From Nonomuraea ceibae (GTDB lineage Bacteria; Actinomycetota; Actinomycetes; Streptosporangiales; Streptosporangiaceae): 64,000 nt of DNA. The stretch lies in the NCBI RefSeq assembly GCF_019396325.1, contig NZ_JAHKRO010000003.1, positions 124,001 through 188,000 on the forward strand. Reading direction: 5' to 3'. The notes beneath the pieces are model-generated. The model was not told the DNA's origin and did no database searches. It saw only the letters and a program-made list of their open reading frames with translations. Positions 16,690 to 24,228 of this stretch are shown one piece after another. The position numbers and the translations under genes are program-made. Numbering within the stretch: position 1 is the stretch's first letter; every line of letters starts with the position of its first letter.

Positions 16690-17178
16690 ATGGCTACCGA
16701 CGAGCTGATGGCCAGGGCGCTGGCGGCGCTCGGGGACGATGGGCCGCTGTCGGTCGAGGCGATCCACCGCCTGGCCGACCTGGGCGATCTGCCCGAGACG
16801 ATGACGATCGCCGAGGTCGCGGACCTTCTCGACATCTCGCCGCACACGCTGCGCTACTACGAGCGGGCCGGGCTGGTCGAGGTGGCCCGTGACGGCAACG
16901 GGCATCGCATCTACGACGCCGACGTGGTCCGGCGGCTGGTGTTCCTCACGCGGATGCGGCTGTCCGGCATGCCGATGCGCGACCTGCAGCACTACATCTC
17001 GCTCGTCGACTCCGGGGCGCACACGGTGCCGGAGCGGCTCGATGTGCTGGTCGAGCATCGCGACACCATCCGCCGCCGGATCCGTGAGCTCACCCTCTCC
17101 CTCACGGCGGTCGAGTACAAGATCGCCACGTACGGGGGCGCGACCGGGCCGGACGTCCAGGACCCCGGCCCGGCATGA
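16690..17178 (+). CDS. MerR-family transcriptional regulator
   Basis: This is a 162-residue MerR protein. The HTH reads MTIAEVADLLDISPHTLRYY with the hallmark 'RYYERAGLVEVARDGNGHRIYD', seen here in pieces, followed by the LVFLTRMRLSGMPM dimer region and a coiled coil 'HRDTIRRRIRELTLSLTAVE'. An unusual N-terminal extension of about 38 residues precedes the HTH. No Cys metal site is seen, so it probably senses an organic molecule. It most likely binds the dyad at 15785-15802 to activate the SDR gene. Confidence 0.92.
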   Translation: MATDELMARALAALGDDGPLSVEAIHRLADLGDLPETMTIAEVADLLDISPHTLRYYERAGLVEVARDGNGHRIYDADVVRRLVFLTRMRLSGMPMRDLQHYISLVDSGAHTVPERLDVLVEHRDTIRRRIRELTLSLTAVEYKIATYGGATGPDVQDPGPA

Positions 17179-17321
17179 CCCCCTGACCAGGCATAGCCGA
17201 CGGGATCCCGTCCGATCATCGCGATCGGGCGGGATTCGTCGTTTCAGGACCCCGGCGACGGCACCGGTGAACACTTCCGGCTCTCGTGACAAGACACAGA
17301 TGACATCTCGAAGGGGGTCCC

Positions 17322-17348
17322 ATGCTGGAAACAGATCATCTATGGTGA
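17322..17348 (+). CDS. Possible eight-codon leader peptide coupled to the sigma factor
   Basis: ATG at 17322 has AAGGGGG four bases upstream, the best ribosome binding site in this leader. It opens an eight-codon frame, MLETDHLW, whose TGA (17346-17348) overlaps the GTG (17345) and follows the ATG (17342) available to the sigma-factor frame. The sigma factor's own starts lack a good ribosome binding site. The arrangement suggests translational coupling or attenuation. It is not proof that the peptide is made. Confidence 0.4.
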   Translation: MLETDHLW

Positions 17349-17929
17349 CCGACACGTCACCAGCGGTGGTGGACTCCGAGATCATCGCAGGCTCGCTCGA
17401 TGATCCGGAGAAGTTCGCCGCCCTGTTCGACCGCCATGCCGCGACGCTCTACCGGTACATCTCCTTCCGGCTCGGCCCGGAACTCGCCGAGGACCTTGTC
17501 GGGGAGACGTTCCTGATCGCCTTGCGCCGGCGCGACGCGTACGACAGCTTCTACCGCGATGCCCGGCCGTGGCTGCTGGGGATCGCGACCAGGCTCATCA
17601 CCGGCCACCGCCGGACCGAGGTCAGCCGCTACCGGGCGCTGGAACGGCAGAGCCCGGCCCGGCCCGTCGAGGGGCCGGAAGAGGCGATCACCCGCGAGCT
17701 GACCGCCCAAGGGTCGCGGACGGTCCTGCTGAACGCGCTCACGCTGCTGTCGCGGGGCGACCGCGACGTCCTGCTGCTGGTCGCCTGGAGCGACATGACG
17801 TACGAGGAAGCGGCCCGCGCGCTCGGCATCCCGGTCGGCACGGTCAAGTCACGGCTCAACCGGGCCCGGCGCAAGGTCCGCCACACGCTGGGCGGAGTCA
17901 ACCCATTGGAGGAGAACGATCATGGATGA
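17342..17929 (+). CDS. Sigma-70 family (ECF-type) RNA polymerase sigma factor
   Basis: This is an extracytoplasmic-function-type sigma factor of about 195 residues. Region 2 is 'FAALFDRHAATLYRYISFRL' with 'GETFLIALRRRDAYD', and region 4 is 'LTLLSRGDRDVLLLVAWSDM' with 'GIPVGTVKSRLNRARRKVR'. The start is either ATG 17342 or GTG 17345; the latter overlaps the stop of an eight-codon ORF with a strong ribosome binding site. An in-frame ATG at 17300 also exists but has no ribosome binding site. The following gene overlaps it by eight bases and encodes a membrane protein placed as an anti-sigma factor would be. Confidence 0.92.
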   Translation: MVTDTSPAVVDSEIIAGSLDDPEKFAALFDRHAATLYRYISFRLGPELAEDLVGETFLIALRRRDAYDSFYRDARPWLLGIATRLITGHRRTEVSRYRALERQSPARPVEGPEEAITRELTAQGSRTVLLNALTLLSRGDRDVLLLVAWSDMTYEEAARALGIPVGTVKSRLNRARRKVRHTLGGVNPLEENDHG

Positions 17930-18626
17930 CCTGAAGACGCTCATCAAGGAACTGGAGCACGAGCCGCCCCGCTCCCTGGCCCGGCAACGGCTCCGGCTCG
18001 TCCGGGAGGCGACCGCGCCGCCGCCCCGGTTCGGTCGGCGCACCGGGCGGTGGCTCGCGATGGGCGCGGCCGTGGCGGCGGCCGTCGCGGTGGGCGTGGC
18101 CGTGCCTTCCCTGCTCGGTTCCGCCGAGCCTGCGTACGCCCTGACGAAGAACCAGGACGGATCGATCAACCTCAAGATCTACGACTTCCGGGACCCCGAG
18201 CACCTTGAGAAGGAGCTGGCCGATTGGGGGGTGCGGGCCGACATCACCTACCTGCCTCTCGGCAAGCGCTGCGGAAACAACCGGGCGCCCTTCCTCAAGG
18301 GTGACCACTTCGGCGCGACCAGGGAGGAGCTGTCGAGCAACGATGCCGCCACGCAGGCCAGGCTTCGGCAGAGACTGCAGAAGTCGATCTCGTACCAGGC
18401 GATTCGCCCGCAGGACGGCATCACCATCTACCCGCGCCACATCCAGCCGGGCCAGATCGCGATGATCGAGGTCAGCGAGAATCCGGTCACGCCCACGGTG
18501 GAGCGTCCCGGGGTCGCCTGGCAGTTCAGCGGGCGGCTGACGACCGGGCCCGTCGAGCCGTGCGAGGTCGTGGCGGACCCTTCGGCGGGCGACATCGGTG
18601 ACGCCACGCCGCCGCCCGGCGGGTGA
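17922..18626 (+). CDS. Putative anti-sigma-like membrane protein
   Basis: This 234-residue protein has a cytoplasmic N terminus of about 43 residues (MDDLKTLIKELEHEPPRSLA), one membrane helix rich in Ala/Val (about 45-65) and an extracytoplasmic domain with YALTKNQDGSINLKIYDF near its start. The N-terminal 'RQRLRLVREA' and membrane layout match proteins encoded directly after ECF sigma factors in actinomycetes. It lacks a recognisable zinc HxxxCxxC anti-sigma motif, so direct sigma binding is inferred only from position and topology. Its start overlaps the sigma gene by eight bases. Confidence 0.75.
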   Translation: MDDLKTLIKELEHEPPRSLARQRLRLVREATAPPPRFGRRTGRWLAMGAAVAAAVAVGVAVPSLLGSAEPAYALTKNQDGSINLKIYDFRDPEHLEKELADWGVRADITYLPLGKRCGNNRAPFLKGDHFGATREELSSNDAATQARLRQRLQKSISYQAIRPQDGITIYPRHIQPGQIAMIEVSENPVTPTVERPGVAWQFSGRLTTGPVEPCEVVADPSAGDIGDATPPPGG

Positions 18627-18845
18627 TGCTCAGCTGAGGGCGGTCAGGGCGGTCTCGTCATGGACGCCCGCATGACGGCCGGCACCGTACGTGACGGCAT
18701 GCGTACCCCGGCCATGTGGCTCAGCAGGGACGCCTGCCGGCCTTCTCCGGCGTGCGCGCCGAGACCACGCCGGCCGCGGGCTCCCTGCACCGGATCCGCA
18801 CACACGCTGCGCGTCGTCCGCATACGGGTCTGCTTCGATGACGCC

Positions 18846-19277
18846 GTGACGGTGCGGCGAAGGCCACAGGCGCGTGAGGTCTACTGGGCGTTCGGCTGCG
18901 GGCTCTCCGCGGTCATCGCCCTGGCGTGCGCGACGTTCGGGACGTTCCTCGATATTCACCTGGTGGCTCGGGCGCAGCTCTACTGCCTGGGTGACCTGGG
19001 CTCCGGTGAGAAGTTCGCCGGCACGGGCTGGGCCCTGAGCAGGATCGTGATCTTCCCGGCCGTCTCGGTGCTGTCGGCGCTCGGCGCGCAGTCCTTCCAC
19101 CTGCTGGCCCGGCTGCCGTGGCCGGCCGGGCGGGTGTGGCCGGGGGTGCTTCTGCTCGCTCTCACCGTCGCCGGCTCCGTCGCCGGGCCCGTGGCCATGA
19201 CGGTGTACGACCTGGCGGGCGAGGGCACTCCCGGTGATTGCGTGCTTCCCTGGTGGCCCTCGTGGCTCCCCTCGTAG
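18846..19277 (+). CDS. Small membrane protein of unknown function
   Basis: This 143-residue protein begins at GTG (VTVRRRPQAREVYWAFGC) and has three membrane helices with an extracytoplasmic Cys-containing loop. The frame is open upstream to 18660, but that part is Arg/Pro/Cys-rich and not convincing. TTCGAT six bases before GTG could be the -10 of a leaderless mRNA. No family is recognised. It ends 19 bases from the convergent MarR gene. Confidence 0.6.
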   Translation: MTVRRRPQAREVYWAFGCGLSAVIALACATFGTFLDIHLVARAQLYCLGDLGSGEKFAGTGWALSRIVIFPAVSVLSALGAQSFHLLARLPWPAGRVWPGVLLLALTVAGSVAGPVAMTVYDLAGEGTPGDCVLPWWPSWLPS

Positions 19278-19295
19278 GCCACGACCGGGTCGGCC

Positions 19296-19718
19296 TCATC
19301 GCGCCCTGGTCAGCACGCGCTGGAGGATTTCGGCGAGCCGGCTCAGGTCTTCGGGGTCGCAGTGGGCGAACGGGGTTTCGGCGAGTGTGACGTCGATGAC
19401 GCGTTCGCGTGCCTGCCGGCCTTGCTCGGTCAGCACCACGACCCGCGAACGCCGGTCGCCCGGGTCCACGGCGCGTTCCGCGTATCCGCGATCGGTCAGC
19501 TGGTTGACGACGAAGCTGAGGTTGGGCGCGTTGCAGAACAGGCGTTCCGCCAGGGCCTTCATCGACGGCGCGGGCTCCGCGGGGTCGATCGCCCAGAGCG
19601 CCTGGGCCGTCGCGTAGGTGAGGCGGAGCTCGTCGAGTGCCTTGGCGATGCGGTCACTGGTCAGCATGAAGAGCTCGTGGTTGGCCCGTACCACCTGCTC
19701 CAGCATCTGCCTCGTCAT
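19296..19718 (-). CDS. MarR-family transcriptional regulator
   Basis: This is a 140-residue MarR protein. The winged helix has 'SMKALAERLFCNAPNLSFVV' as recognition region and DPGDRRSRVVVLTEQGR as the wing. ATG 19718 is chosen because TACTCT, a good -10, lies eight bases upstream and no ribosome binding site is present (leaderless). It is divergent from the SDR gene at 19801. Two near-identical dyads at 19740-19752 and 19772-19784 in the shared promoter region are the likely operators, so it probably represses itself and the SDR gene. Confidence 0.92.
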   Translation of the reverse strand: MTRQMLEQVVRANHELFMLTSDRIAKALDELRLTYATAQALWAIDPAEPAPSMKALAERLFCNAPNLSFVVNQLTDRGYAERAVDPGDRRSRVVVLTEQGRQARERVIDVTLAETPFAHCDPEDLSRLAEILQRVLTRAR

Positions 19719-19739
19719 GCCGTGAGAGTACCAGTTTGT

Positions 19740-19792
19740 TTCGAGTCTCGAAGCTGATAGCGTCCATTTCGTTTGAGTCTCGAAGTAGATAG
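19740..19792. promoter_or_regulatory. Twin operators between marR and SDR genes
   Basis: TTCGAG-T-CTCGAA (19740-19752) and TTTGAGTCTCGAA (19772-19784) are two copies of one dyad set exactly 32 bases apart, three helical turns. The similarity extends to 21 bases (to GATAG). They cover the divergent promoters and are the likely binding sites of the adjacent MarR protein. Confidence 0.75.
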
Positions 19793-19800
19793 GAATGATC

Positions 19801-20610
19801 ATGTACGGATACCGTGGCGTCACCGCGCTCGTCACCGGCGCGTCCAGAGGGCTCGGCACCGCCTACGCCCGCGAGCTCGCGCGGCGCGGGGCGAACCTCG
19901 TCCTCGTGGCCCGCTCCGGCGACGCGCTGGACCGGGTCGCCGGCGAGATCCGCCAGGCGCACCAGGTCGAGGTGACCCCGGTGGCCGCCGATCTCGCCGG
20001 GCCCGGCGGCGTGACGGGCCTGGTCGAGGAGCTGGACCGGCAGGGTCGTACGGTCGACCTGCTGGTCAACAACGCGGGCGCGGGCGCCGTCGGCCCGTTC
20101 CTGACCAGCTCGCTCCAGCGGAACGTCAGCTCGGTGGAGCTGAACGTCACCGCCCTGATGAAGCTGAGCCACGTGCTCGGCAGGCGCATGGTCGACCGGG
20201 GACATGGCGGGATCATCAACGTGGCCTCGACCGCCGCCTTCCAGTCGATGCCGTACCAGGCCAGCTATGCGGCGACGAAGGCGTTCGTGCTGTCGTTCAC
20301 GGAGGCCCTCGCCGAGGAGCTGCGCGGCACGGGGGTCCGCGTCATGGGAGCCCATCCCGGGGCCACCGACACGTCGTTCTTCGACGGCACCTCCGCCACC
20401 ATGAACCCGGCGTTCACCGACGCCCCCGAAGGCGTCGCGGCCAGAACCCTCGACGCCTTCGCCAAGGGCGCCGTCAACTCCTACCCGGGCCGTACGATCA
20501 ACCGGGCGATGACCTGGGCGCCCCGCCTGCTGCCCCGCGTCACGGTCACCCGGCTGACCGGGCGCCTGAACCGGAGCCTCGGCCTCCACCGGGCCCAGGA
20601 CCTCGGATAG
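19801..20610 (+). CDS. SDR-family NAD(P)-dependent oxidoreductase
   Basis: This is a 269-residue classical SDR. TGASRGLG forms the cofactor loop, NNAG occurs near 88, a serine is in 'VASTAAF', and YAATK supplies the catalytic Tyr/Lys. Residues after 170 ('LAEELRGTGVRVMGAHPGAT', in part) match the DltE/YqjQ-like SDR group. ATG 19801 has AGGA six bases upstream; the ATG at 19795 directly abuts that site and is less likely. It is controlled from the MarR intergenic region. The substrate is unknown. Confidence 0.92.
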   Translation: MYGYRGVTALVTGASRGLGTAYARELARRGANLVLVARSGDALDRVAGEIRQAHQVEVTPVAADLAGPGGVTGLVEELDRQGRTVDLLVNNAGAGAVGPFLTSSLQRNVSSVELNVTALMKLSHVLGRRMVDRGHGGIINVASTAAFQSMPYQASYAATKAFVLSFTEALAEELRGTGVRVMGAHPGATDTSFFDGTSATMNPAFTDAPEGVAARTLDAFAKGAVNSYPGRTINRAMTWAPRLLPRVTVTRLTGRLNRSLGLHRAQDLG

Positions 20611-20616
20611 CGGCGC

Positions 20617-20949
20617 TCAAGCCGCCCGGCGGCTCATGATGAGATCGGCGGGGATGCGTACCGGCAGGCACAGGGTCTGACCGTGCCGGTCGAACAGGTC
20701 GTCACGGGAGTCGAAGCAGCCCAGATCGGCCAGGACATGCCCGGACAGGTCACAGGAGGAGCAGGTGCTGCCATCCCAGCAGCGCCATCCGCCGGCTGCA
20801 CGAACCCCGCCCCAGGCGCAGGGTCGTCGATTCGTTCATCGCGTACACCGGGCGTACGCGGGCCGCGATGAGCCGGTGGGCAGTGGTGAGGAAGGCGCGC
20901 TCTGTCTCAGGTGCGGCGTCGCGGATCGCGGGATCATAGCCGCGCTGCC
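20617..20949 (-). pseudogene. Broken transglutaminase-like domain gene
   Basis: Two reading frames together recall a transglutaminase-like protein. The upstream part (about 20949-20760, minus strand) reads 'GYDPAIRDAAPETERAFL', 'ARVRPVYAMNESTTLRLGRG' and 'SCSRRMALL', then runs into a stop. A shifted frame resumes with 'SCDLSGHVLADLGCFDSRDD' and 'LFDRHGQTLCLPVRI', ending at TGA 20617. The segment that would carry the catalytic Cys-His-Asp core is missing, so there has been an internal deletion plus frameshift. No start codon or ribosome binding site remains. The assignment rests on my recall of the family's 'AMNESTTLRLGRGSCSQRM' pattern. Confidence 0.65.
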
Positions 20950-21405
20950 CTATTTCTTCCCCTTGTGAATGCCGGCCACCATCACCGTCCAGCGGGCGTC
21001 AGGCGGCGCCTTGATGGTCAACGTGCGCGGTCTCGGTTTCTTGGCGGGGTAGTTGTCCAACGTGAACGTGGTATAGCCAGCGCTGCACCGCCGCGTCGTC
21101 CGGAAGCTCTCGCTGAGTACTATTGCCAGCTCCCCCCAGGAGCCGGTGCAGTCCACGGCCAGCTTGTACGAGTTCCCCACCTTCAGTTCGCCTGTCCAAT
21201 CAGTCTCGCCGCTTTTGGCAATGTGGTGCAGCAGGACTTTCCCTTTCCGCTTCACCTCCTTGCGCAGATCGACCAACGGCCGCGCCGATGGGCTCTTTTC
21301 CGTAGGTACGGAGGCGCCCCTTACGCGCTCTGAGCAGGCGGTCAGCAGAAGCATGGCCGTGAGTAAAGCGACAGGAAACCGGGCGGATCGGCTGGAAAGA
21401 ATCAC
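20950..21405 (-). CDS. Secreted lipoprotein of unknown function
   Basis: This 151-residue protein starts at GTG 21405. A lipoprotein signal peptide (SRSARFPVALLTAMLLLTAC) has lipobox LLTAC with Cys about residue 24. The mature part is Lys-rich and ends in IHKGKK. It contains 'YKLAVDCTGSWGELAIVL' and two further cysteines, suggesting a small beta domain with a disulfide. TAGAGT, six bases and then GTG imply a leaderless transcript. No family is recognised. Confidence 0.75.
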   Translation of the reverse strand: MILSSRSARFPVALLTAMLLLTACSERVRGASVPTEKSPSARPLVDLRKEVKRKGKVLLHHIAKSGETDWTGELKVGNSYKLAVDCTGSWGELAIVLSESFRTTRRCSAGYTTFTLDNYPAKKPRPRTLTIKAPPDARWTVMVAGIHKGKK

Positions 21406-21411
21406 GAAAGC

Positions 21412-21417
21412 ACTCTA
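21412..21417 (-). promoter_or_regulatory. -10 box TAGAGT of a leaderless lipoprotein gene
   Basis: On the minus strand TAGAGT is followed by six bases and the GTG start at 21405, with no ribosome binding site. Confidence 0.5.
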
Positions 21418-21469
21418 ACGACGTGATGCACGCCGATAGGGGAGACCGTCTTTGCGTGCGGAAATCTGG

Positions 21470-22210
21470 TCAGGTGATTTCGATGTAGTCCAGTTCGGCG
21501 AACCTGGCGTGATGCTGGAAGCGCAGCGTGTTCCAGCCCTGGTTCAGCTTCACCGGGAGCGAGGCGGTCGCCCAGGTTCCCCAGCCGAGCGCGGGATATT
21601 CCAGGATTTGCCTGTCCTGGCCATTAACCGTCACGAAGTGGCGCGCGTGGCCGTCGCCGGCGCGGTAGCGCACGTGCGCGGTGTAGGTGCCGGCCTGGGG
21701 TGCCTGTACGCGGATGTCCACCCAGCTGTCGGGCTCGTTCAGATAGCCCATCGAGGCGCGGTTCGACGCGCCGTCGACACCGTTGAGCGGCACTGCCTTG
21801 TGGGGCACGCCCGCCTCGGCCTCGTAGCGGGGCGGGCCGCCCGGCAGCGCGACCCAGACGACGGCCAGCACGATCAGGGCCGCGGCGGCGGGGACGGTCG
21901 CGAGCAGCATGGTCGTACGACGTCGGGGGGCCGGGGTGACCGTGGGGGAGTGGACGGTGTCGGCAGGACGGTTCTGGAGTTGGGCGCGCAATCCCAGGGT
22001 CGCGATGACGAGCCCGGCCGCGCCGGTGAACATGCCGATCACGCTGGCCCGTTGGTCCAGCGCCTCCAGCACGTCCTCAGGCACGTGGAGCGGGTCGGTG
22101 AAGAACCAGGTCAGCGCCGAGACCCCCAGCACCGTGATCGCGGCGATCCGCACGGCCCGCCACGGCTGCGGACCGGCCGTCCGCCCCTGCTCTGCCGGAT
22201 TCTTCGACAT
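21470..22210 (-). CDS. Membrane-anchored protein with CBM35/CBM6-like domain
   Basis: This is a 246-residue protein with three probable membrane helices (about 20-37, 57-72, 100-120). The extracytoplasmic C-terminal part of about 120 residues starts 'PPRYEAEAGVPHKAV' and ends 'WNTLRFQHHARFAELDYIEI'. That start and the '..L.F.......LDYIEI' finish are typical of family 35/6 carbohydrate-binding modules. It has no catalytic domain, so it may bind glycans at the surface. CAGTCT six bases before ATG 22210 could be a leaderless -10. Confidence 0.75.
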   Translation of the reverse strand: MSKNPAEQGRTAGPQPWRAVRIAAITVLGVSALTWFFTDPLHVPEDVLEALDQRASVIGMFTGAAGLVIATLGLRAQLQNRPADTVHSPTVTPAPRRRTTMLLATVPAAAALIVLAVVWVALPGGPPRYEAEAGVPHKAVPLNGVDGASNRASMGYLNEPDSWVDIRVQAPQAGTYTAHVRYRAGDGHARHFVTVNGQDRQILEYPALGWGTWATASLPVKLNQGWNTLRFQHHARFAELDYIEIT

Positions 22211-22317
22211 GGTTCCAGACTGCCCCTTCGATCACTCCTGGGTGCGCGTGGGTAGGGAGAATGTCACCCCCCGTACGTGGGATGGGCGGAGGTCGGGCGT
22301 TCTGGCATGGTGGGCGG

Positions 22318-22995
22318 GTGCGGGCGACTGCGGGTGATCGGGCTGAGCCGATCTCGACGTGCTGGAATTACTGGATCGCGGTTCCCACCGGTGATCAGGC
22401 CGGGGTCATGGCGATCCTGGGGTTGTCGTCGCCTCGGCCGGTCACGTTCGCCGAGGCGCGTGCGGGGATCGACGCCGATGGGCATGGCGAGCCGGGGGAC
22501 CGTGAGCACCTTTCGCGGGTGTTCGTCTCTCCCGAGGTGGACGGCTGGACCCTGGTGATGGGGGCCTGGTGCGATCCTTGCGGTGAGCGGCATGCGGAGG
22601 TGCTGCGGTCGTGCCAGGAGCTCAGTGACCGGTACGGAGCGGCGCAGGCTTACTACTTCGGCGCGCAGGACGACGGGTCGGCCTGGCTGGTGGCGGAGAA
22701 CGGCCAGGTGATCCGCCGGTACGCGGCAACGGGCGAGCCGGACGACGCCTCGCTCACCCTCGGCACTCCGCTGCCCTGCGAACGGGTGAAGCTGCTGGAG
22801 CTCGGGCTGCCGGCCGACGGTGATCTGCGGGCGGCGAGCGCCGAGCAGGTCGAGGAGTGGACGGTGGCGGCCTTCGAGCTGGCTCCCGAGGTGGCCGCCG
22901 CCTTCGGCGTCACGCCGTTCACGCTGAGCGGCGACACGAAGGTGCGGGGGACCGGCCTGCTCGCGGTCACGCCCGACGGCGCTGGGCCGTGTTGA
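22318..22995 (+). CDS. Uncharacterised actinobacterial protein (about 225 aa)
   Basis: The protein has a conserved-looking layout I recall from many actinomycete hypothetical proteins: 'CWNYWIAVPTGD', 'LGLSSPRPVTFAEARAGIDA', 'VFVSPEVDGWTLVMGAW', 'SDRYGAAQAYYFGAQDDGSA' and 'GTGLLAVTP'. Several homologs look degenerate toxin-immunity-like, but I cannot assign a function. WCDPC resembles a thioredoxin active site, but the surrounding fold does not. GTG 22318 is preceded by CATGGT and six bases (possible leaderless). It overlaps the convergent MerR gene by 29 bases. Confidence 0.7.
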   Translation: MRATAGDRAEPISTCWNYWIAVPTGDQAGVMAILGLSSPRPVTFAEARAGIDADGHGEPGDREHLSRVFVSPEVDGWTLVMGAWCDPCGERHAEVLRSCQELSDRYGAAQAYYFGAQDDGSAWLVAENGQVIRRYAATGEPDDASLTLGTPLPCERVKLLELGLPADGDLRAASAEQVEEWTVAAFELAPEVAAAFGVTPFTLSGDTKVRGTGLLAVTPDGAGPC

Positions 22996-23335
22996 GGAGG
23001 GCGTCCAGGAGGTCCTGGGAGGTCTGGAGTGCGGCGATCGCGTCGGCGATGCGGGTGCGTTCGTGGTGCAGGGCCTCGATGAAGGCCGGGCAGTCGGCCG
23101 GCACGGGCAGGCCGGTGTCCGTGTCGTGGACGCAGTGCAGGACACGGCCGATGACCGCGGTGGGGAGCCCGGCGGCGAGCATGGCGCGGATGTGGCGCAC
23201 GGTCGCGATGTCCGCCTCGCTGTACTCGCGGTAGCCGTTGACCAGCCGGGCCGGGCTGAGGAGGCCCTGCTCCTCGTAGTAGCGAAGCAGCCGCCGGTGC
23301 ACCCCGGTCCGGTGGGCGAGATCGCCGATGCGCAT
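22967..23335 (-). CDS. MerR-family transcriptional regulator
   Basis: This is a 122-residue MerR regulator. MRIGDLAHRTGVHRRLLRYY forms the HTH with 'RYYEEQGLLSPARLVNGYRE', then a coiled coil 'ERTRIADAIAALQTSQDLLD'. AAGGAG lies four bases before ATG 23335. It is divergent from the SDR gene at 23415, and the shared region holds a perfect 14-base palindrome in a 19-base promoter spacer, so this protein probably activates that SDR gene. A single Cys-rich patch 'HCVHDTDTGLPVPADCP' could be sensory. Confidence 0.92.
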   Translation of the reverse strand: MRIGDLAHRTGVHRRLLRYYEEQGLLSPARLVNGYREYSEADIATVRHIRAMLAAGLPTAVIGRVLHCVHDTDTGLPVPADCPAFIEALHHERTRIADAIAALQTSQDLLDALLNTAQRRRA

Positions 23336-23349
23336 CCGGCTCCTTCCGC

Positions 23350-23381
23350 TTGACCTTCACATCGATGTGACGCCTTACCGT
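23350..23381 (+). promoter_or_regulatory. MerR-type promoter with perfect 14-base palindrome
   Basis: -35 TTGACC (23350-23355) and -10 TTACCG (23375-23380) are 19 bases apart. TCACATCGATGTGA (23357-23370) is a perfect palindrome inside the spacer. It reads toward the SDR gene. Confidence 0.75.
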
Positions 23382-23414
23382 CCCCAATTATCACTGGTCA
23401 CGAAAAAGGGGGAG

Positions 23415-24080
23415 ATGTCGGTGTCGAGTGCGGTGATCATCGGGGCGGGGCCGGGGATCGGGCAGGCGGTGGCTCGCCGGTTCGCCAGGGAGGGGATGTC
23501 GATCGCGCTGGTCGCGCGGAGCGGGCGGACGTTGCGCGCGGTGGGGGAGGCGGTCGCCGCCGAGGGGGTTCCGGTCCTGCGGCTGGAGGCGGACAGCACC
23601 GACGAGGCCGCGCTGCGCGCCGCGCTCGACGAGGCGGTCAGGGCGCATGGCGTGCCGGACGTCGTCGTGTACAACGCCGCGATCATCCGGGCCGACCGGC
23701 CGGGCGAGCTGTCGGTGCGCGGGCACATGGAGGCGTGGGCGGTGAACGTGGTCGGCGCGCTCAACGCCGCCGCCCGGCTCGCACCCGCGATGGCGGCGCG
23801 CGGCCACGGGACGTTCCTCGTCACCGGCGGCATGCCCGAGCCCAAGCCGCAGTACGTGAGCCTCTCGCTGGGCAAGGCGGGCGTGCGGACGCTGGTCACG
23901 CTGCTCGACCAGGAGTACGGGCCCGCCGGGGTGCACGTGGCGAGCGTGACCGTGGCGGGTCCGGTCGCCCCGGGCACCGACTTCGACCCGGACGACATCG
24001 CCGAGCACTACTGGCGGCTGCACACGCAGCCACGCCCCGAGTGGGAGCGGGAAGCCCTGCACGCCGGCGGCCCCCGGTGA
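23415..24080 (+). CDS. Atypical SDR-fold protein lacking the YxxxK motif
   Basis: This is a 221-residue Rossmann SDR-like protein. 'VIIGAGPGIGQAVARRFARE' gives the nucleotide-binding loop, and 'ALVARSGRTLR' suggests NADP preference. The usual NNAG is replaced by YNAA, and the catalytic Tyr of YxxxK is absent: the region reads YVSLSLGKAG, where K-4 is Leu. AAAGGGGGAG lies directly before ATG 23415; GTG 23421 has better spacing. It is driven by a MerR-type promoter. A redox or non-redox binding role are both possible. Confidence 0.85.
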   Translation: MSVSSAVIIGAGPGIGQAVARRFAREGMSIALVARSGRTLRAVGEAVAAEGVPVLRLEADSTDEAALRAALDEAVRAHGVPDVVVYNAAIIRADRPGELSVRGHMEAWAVNVVGALNAAARLAPAMAARGHGTFLVTGGMPEPKPQYVSLSLGKAGVRTLVTLLDQEYGPAGVHVASVTVAGPVAPGTDFDPDDIAEHYWRLHTQPRPEWEREALHAGGPR

Positions 24081-24228
24081 CCGGCTCGGCGGAGGCACAG
24101 GCTCGTTGCCATGCCGGTCACCGGAAATTTCGCCATTGTTGTCCCATTGGGGGATTTCGGTCCGTACCATAATCCGCGCGGTGATCACCGGTGAGAGTCT
24201 CCGGTGCAGCTGCCGCAGGGAGCTTCAC

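Noticed and set aside
14523..16847. 774-codon minus-strand ORF across two plus-strand genes
   Set aside because: It spans the end of the membrane/propeller gene, the SDR gene and the merR start, and has no protein-like features.
18660..18845. Longer N terminus for the small membrane protein at 18846
   Set aside because: The added residues are Arg/Pro/Cys-rich without structure, and no ribosome binding site precedes ATG 18660.
22560..22585. WCDPC in the protein at 22318 as a thioredoxin active site
   Set aside because: The rest of the protein does not follow a thioredoxin fold order, and I recall the family without a conserved CxxC.
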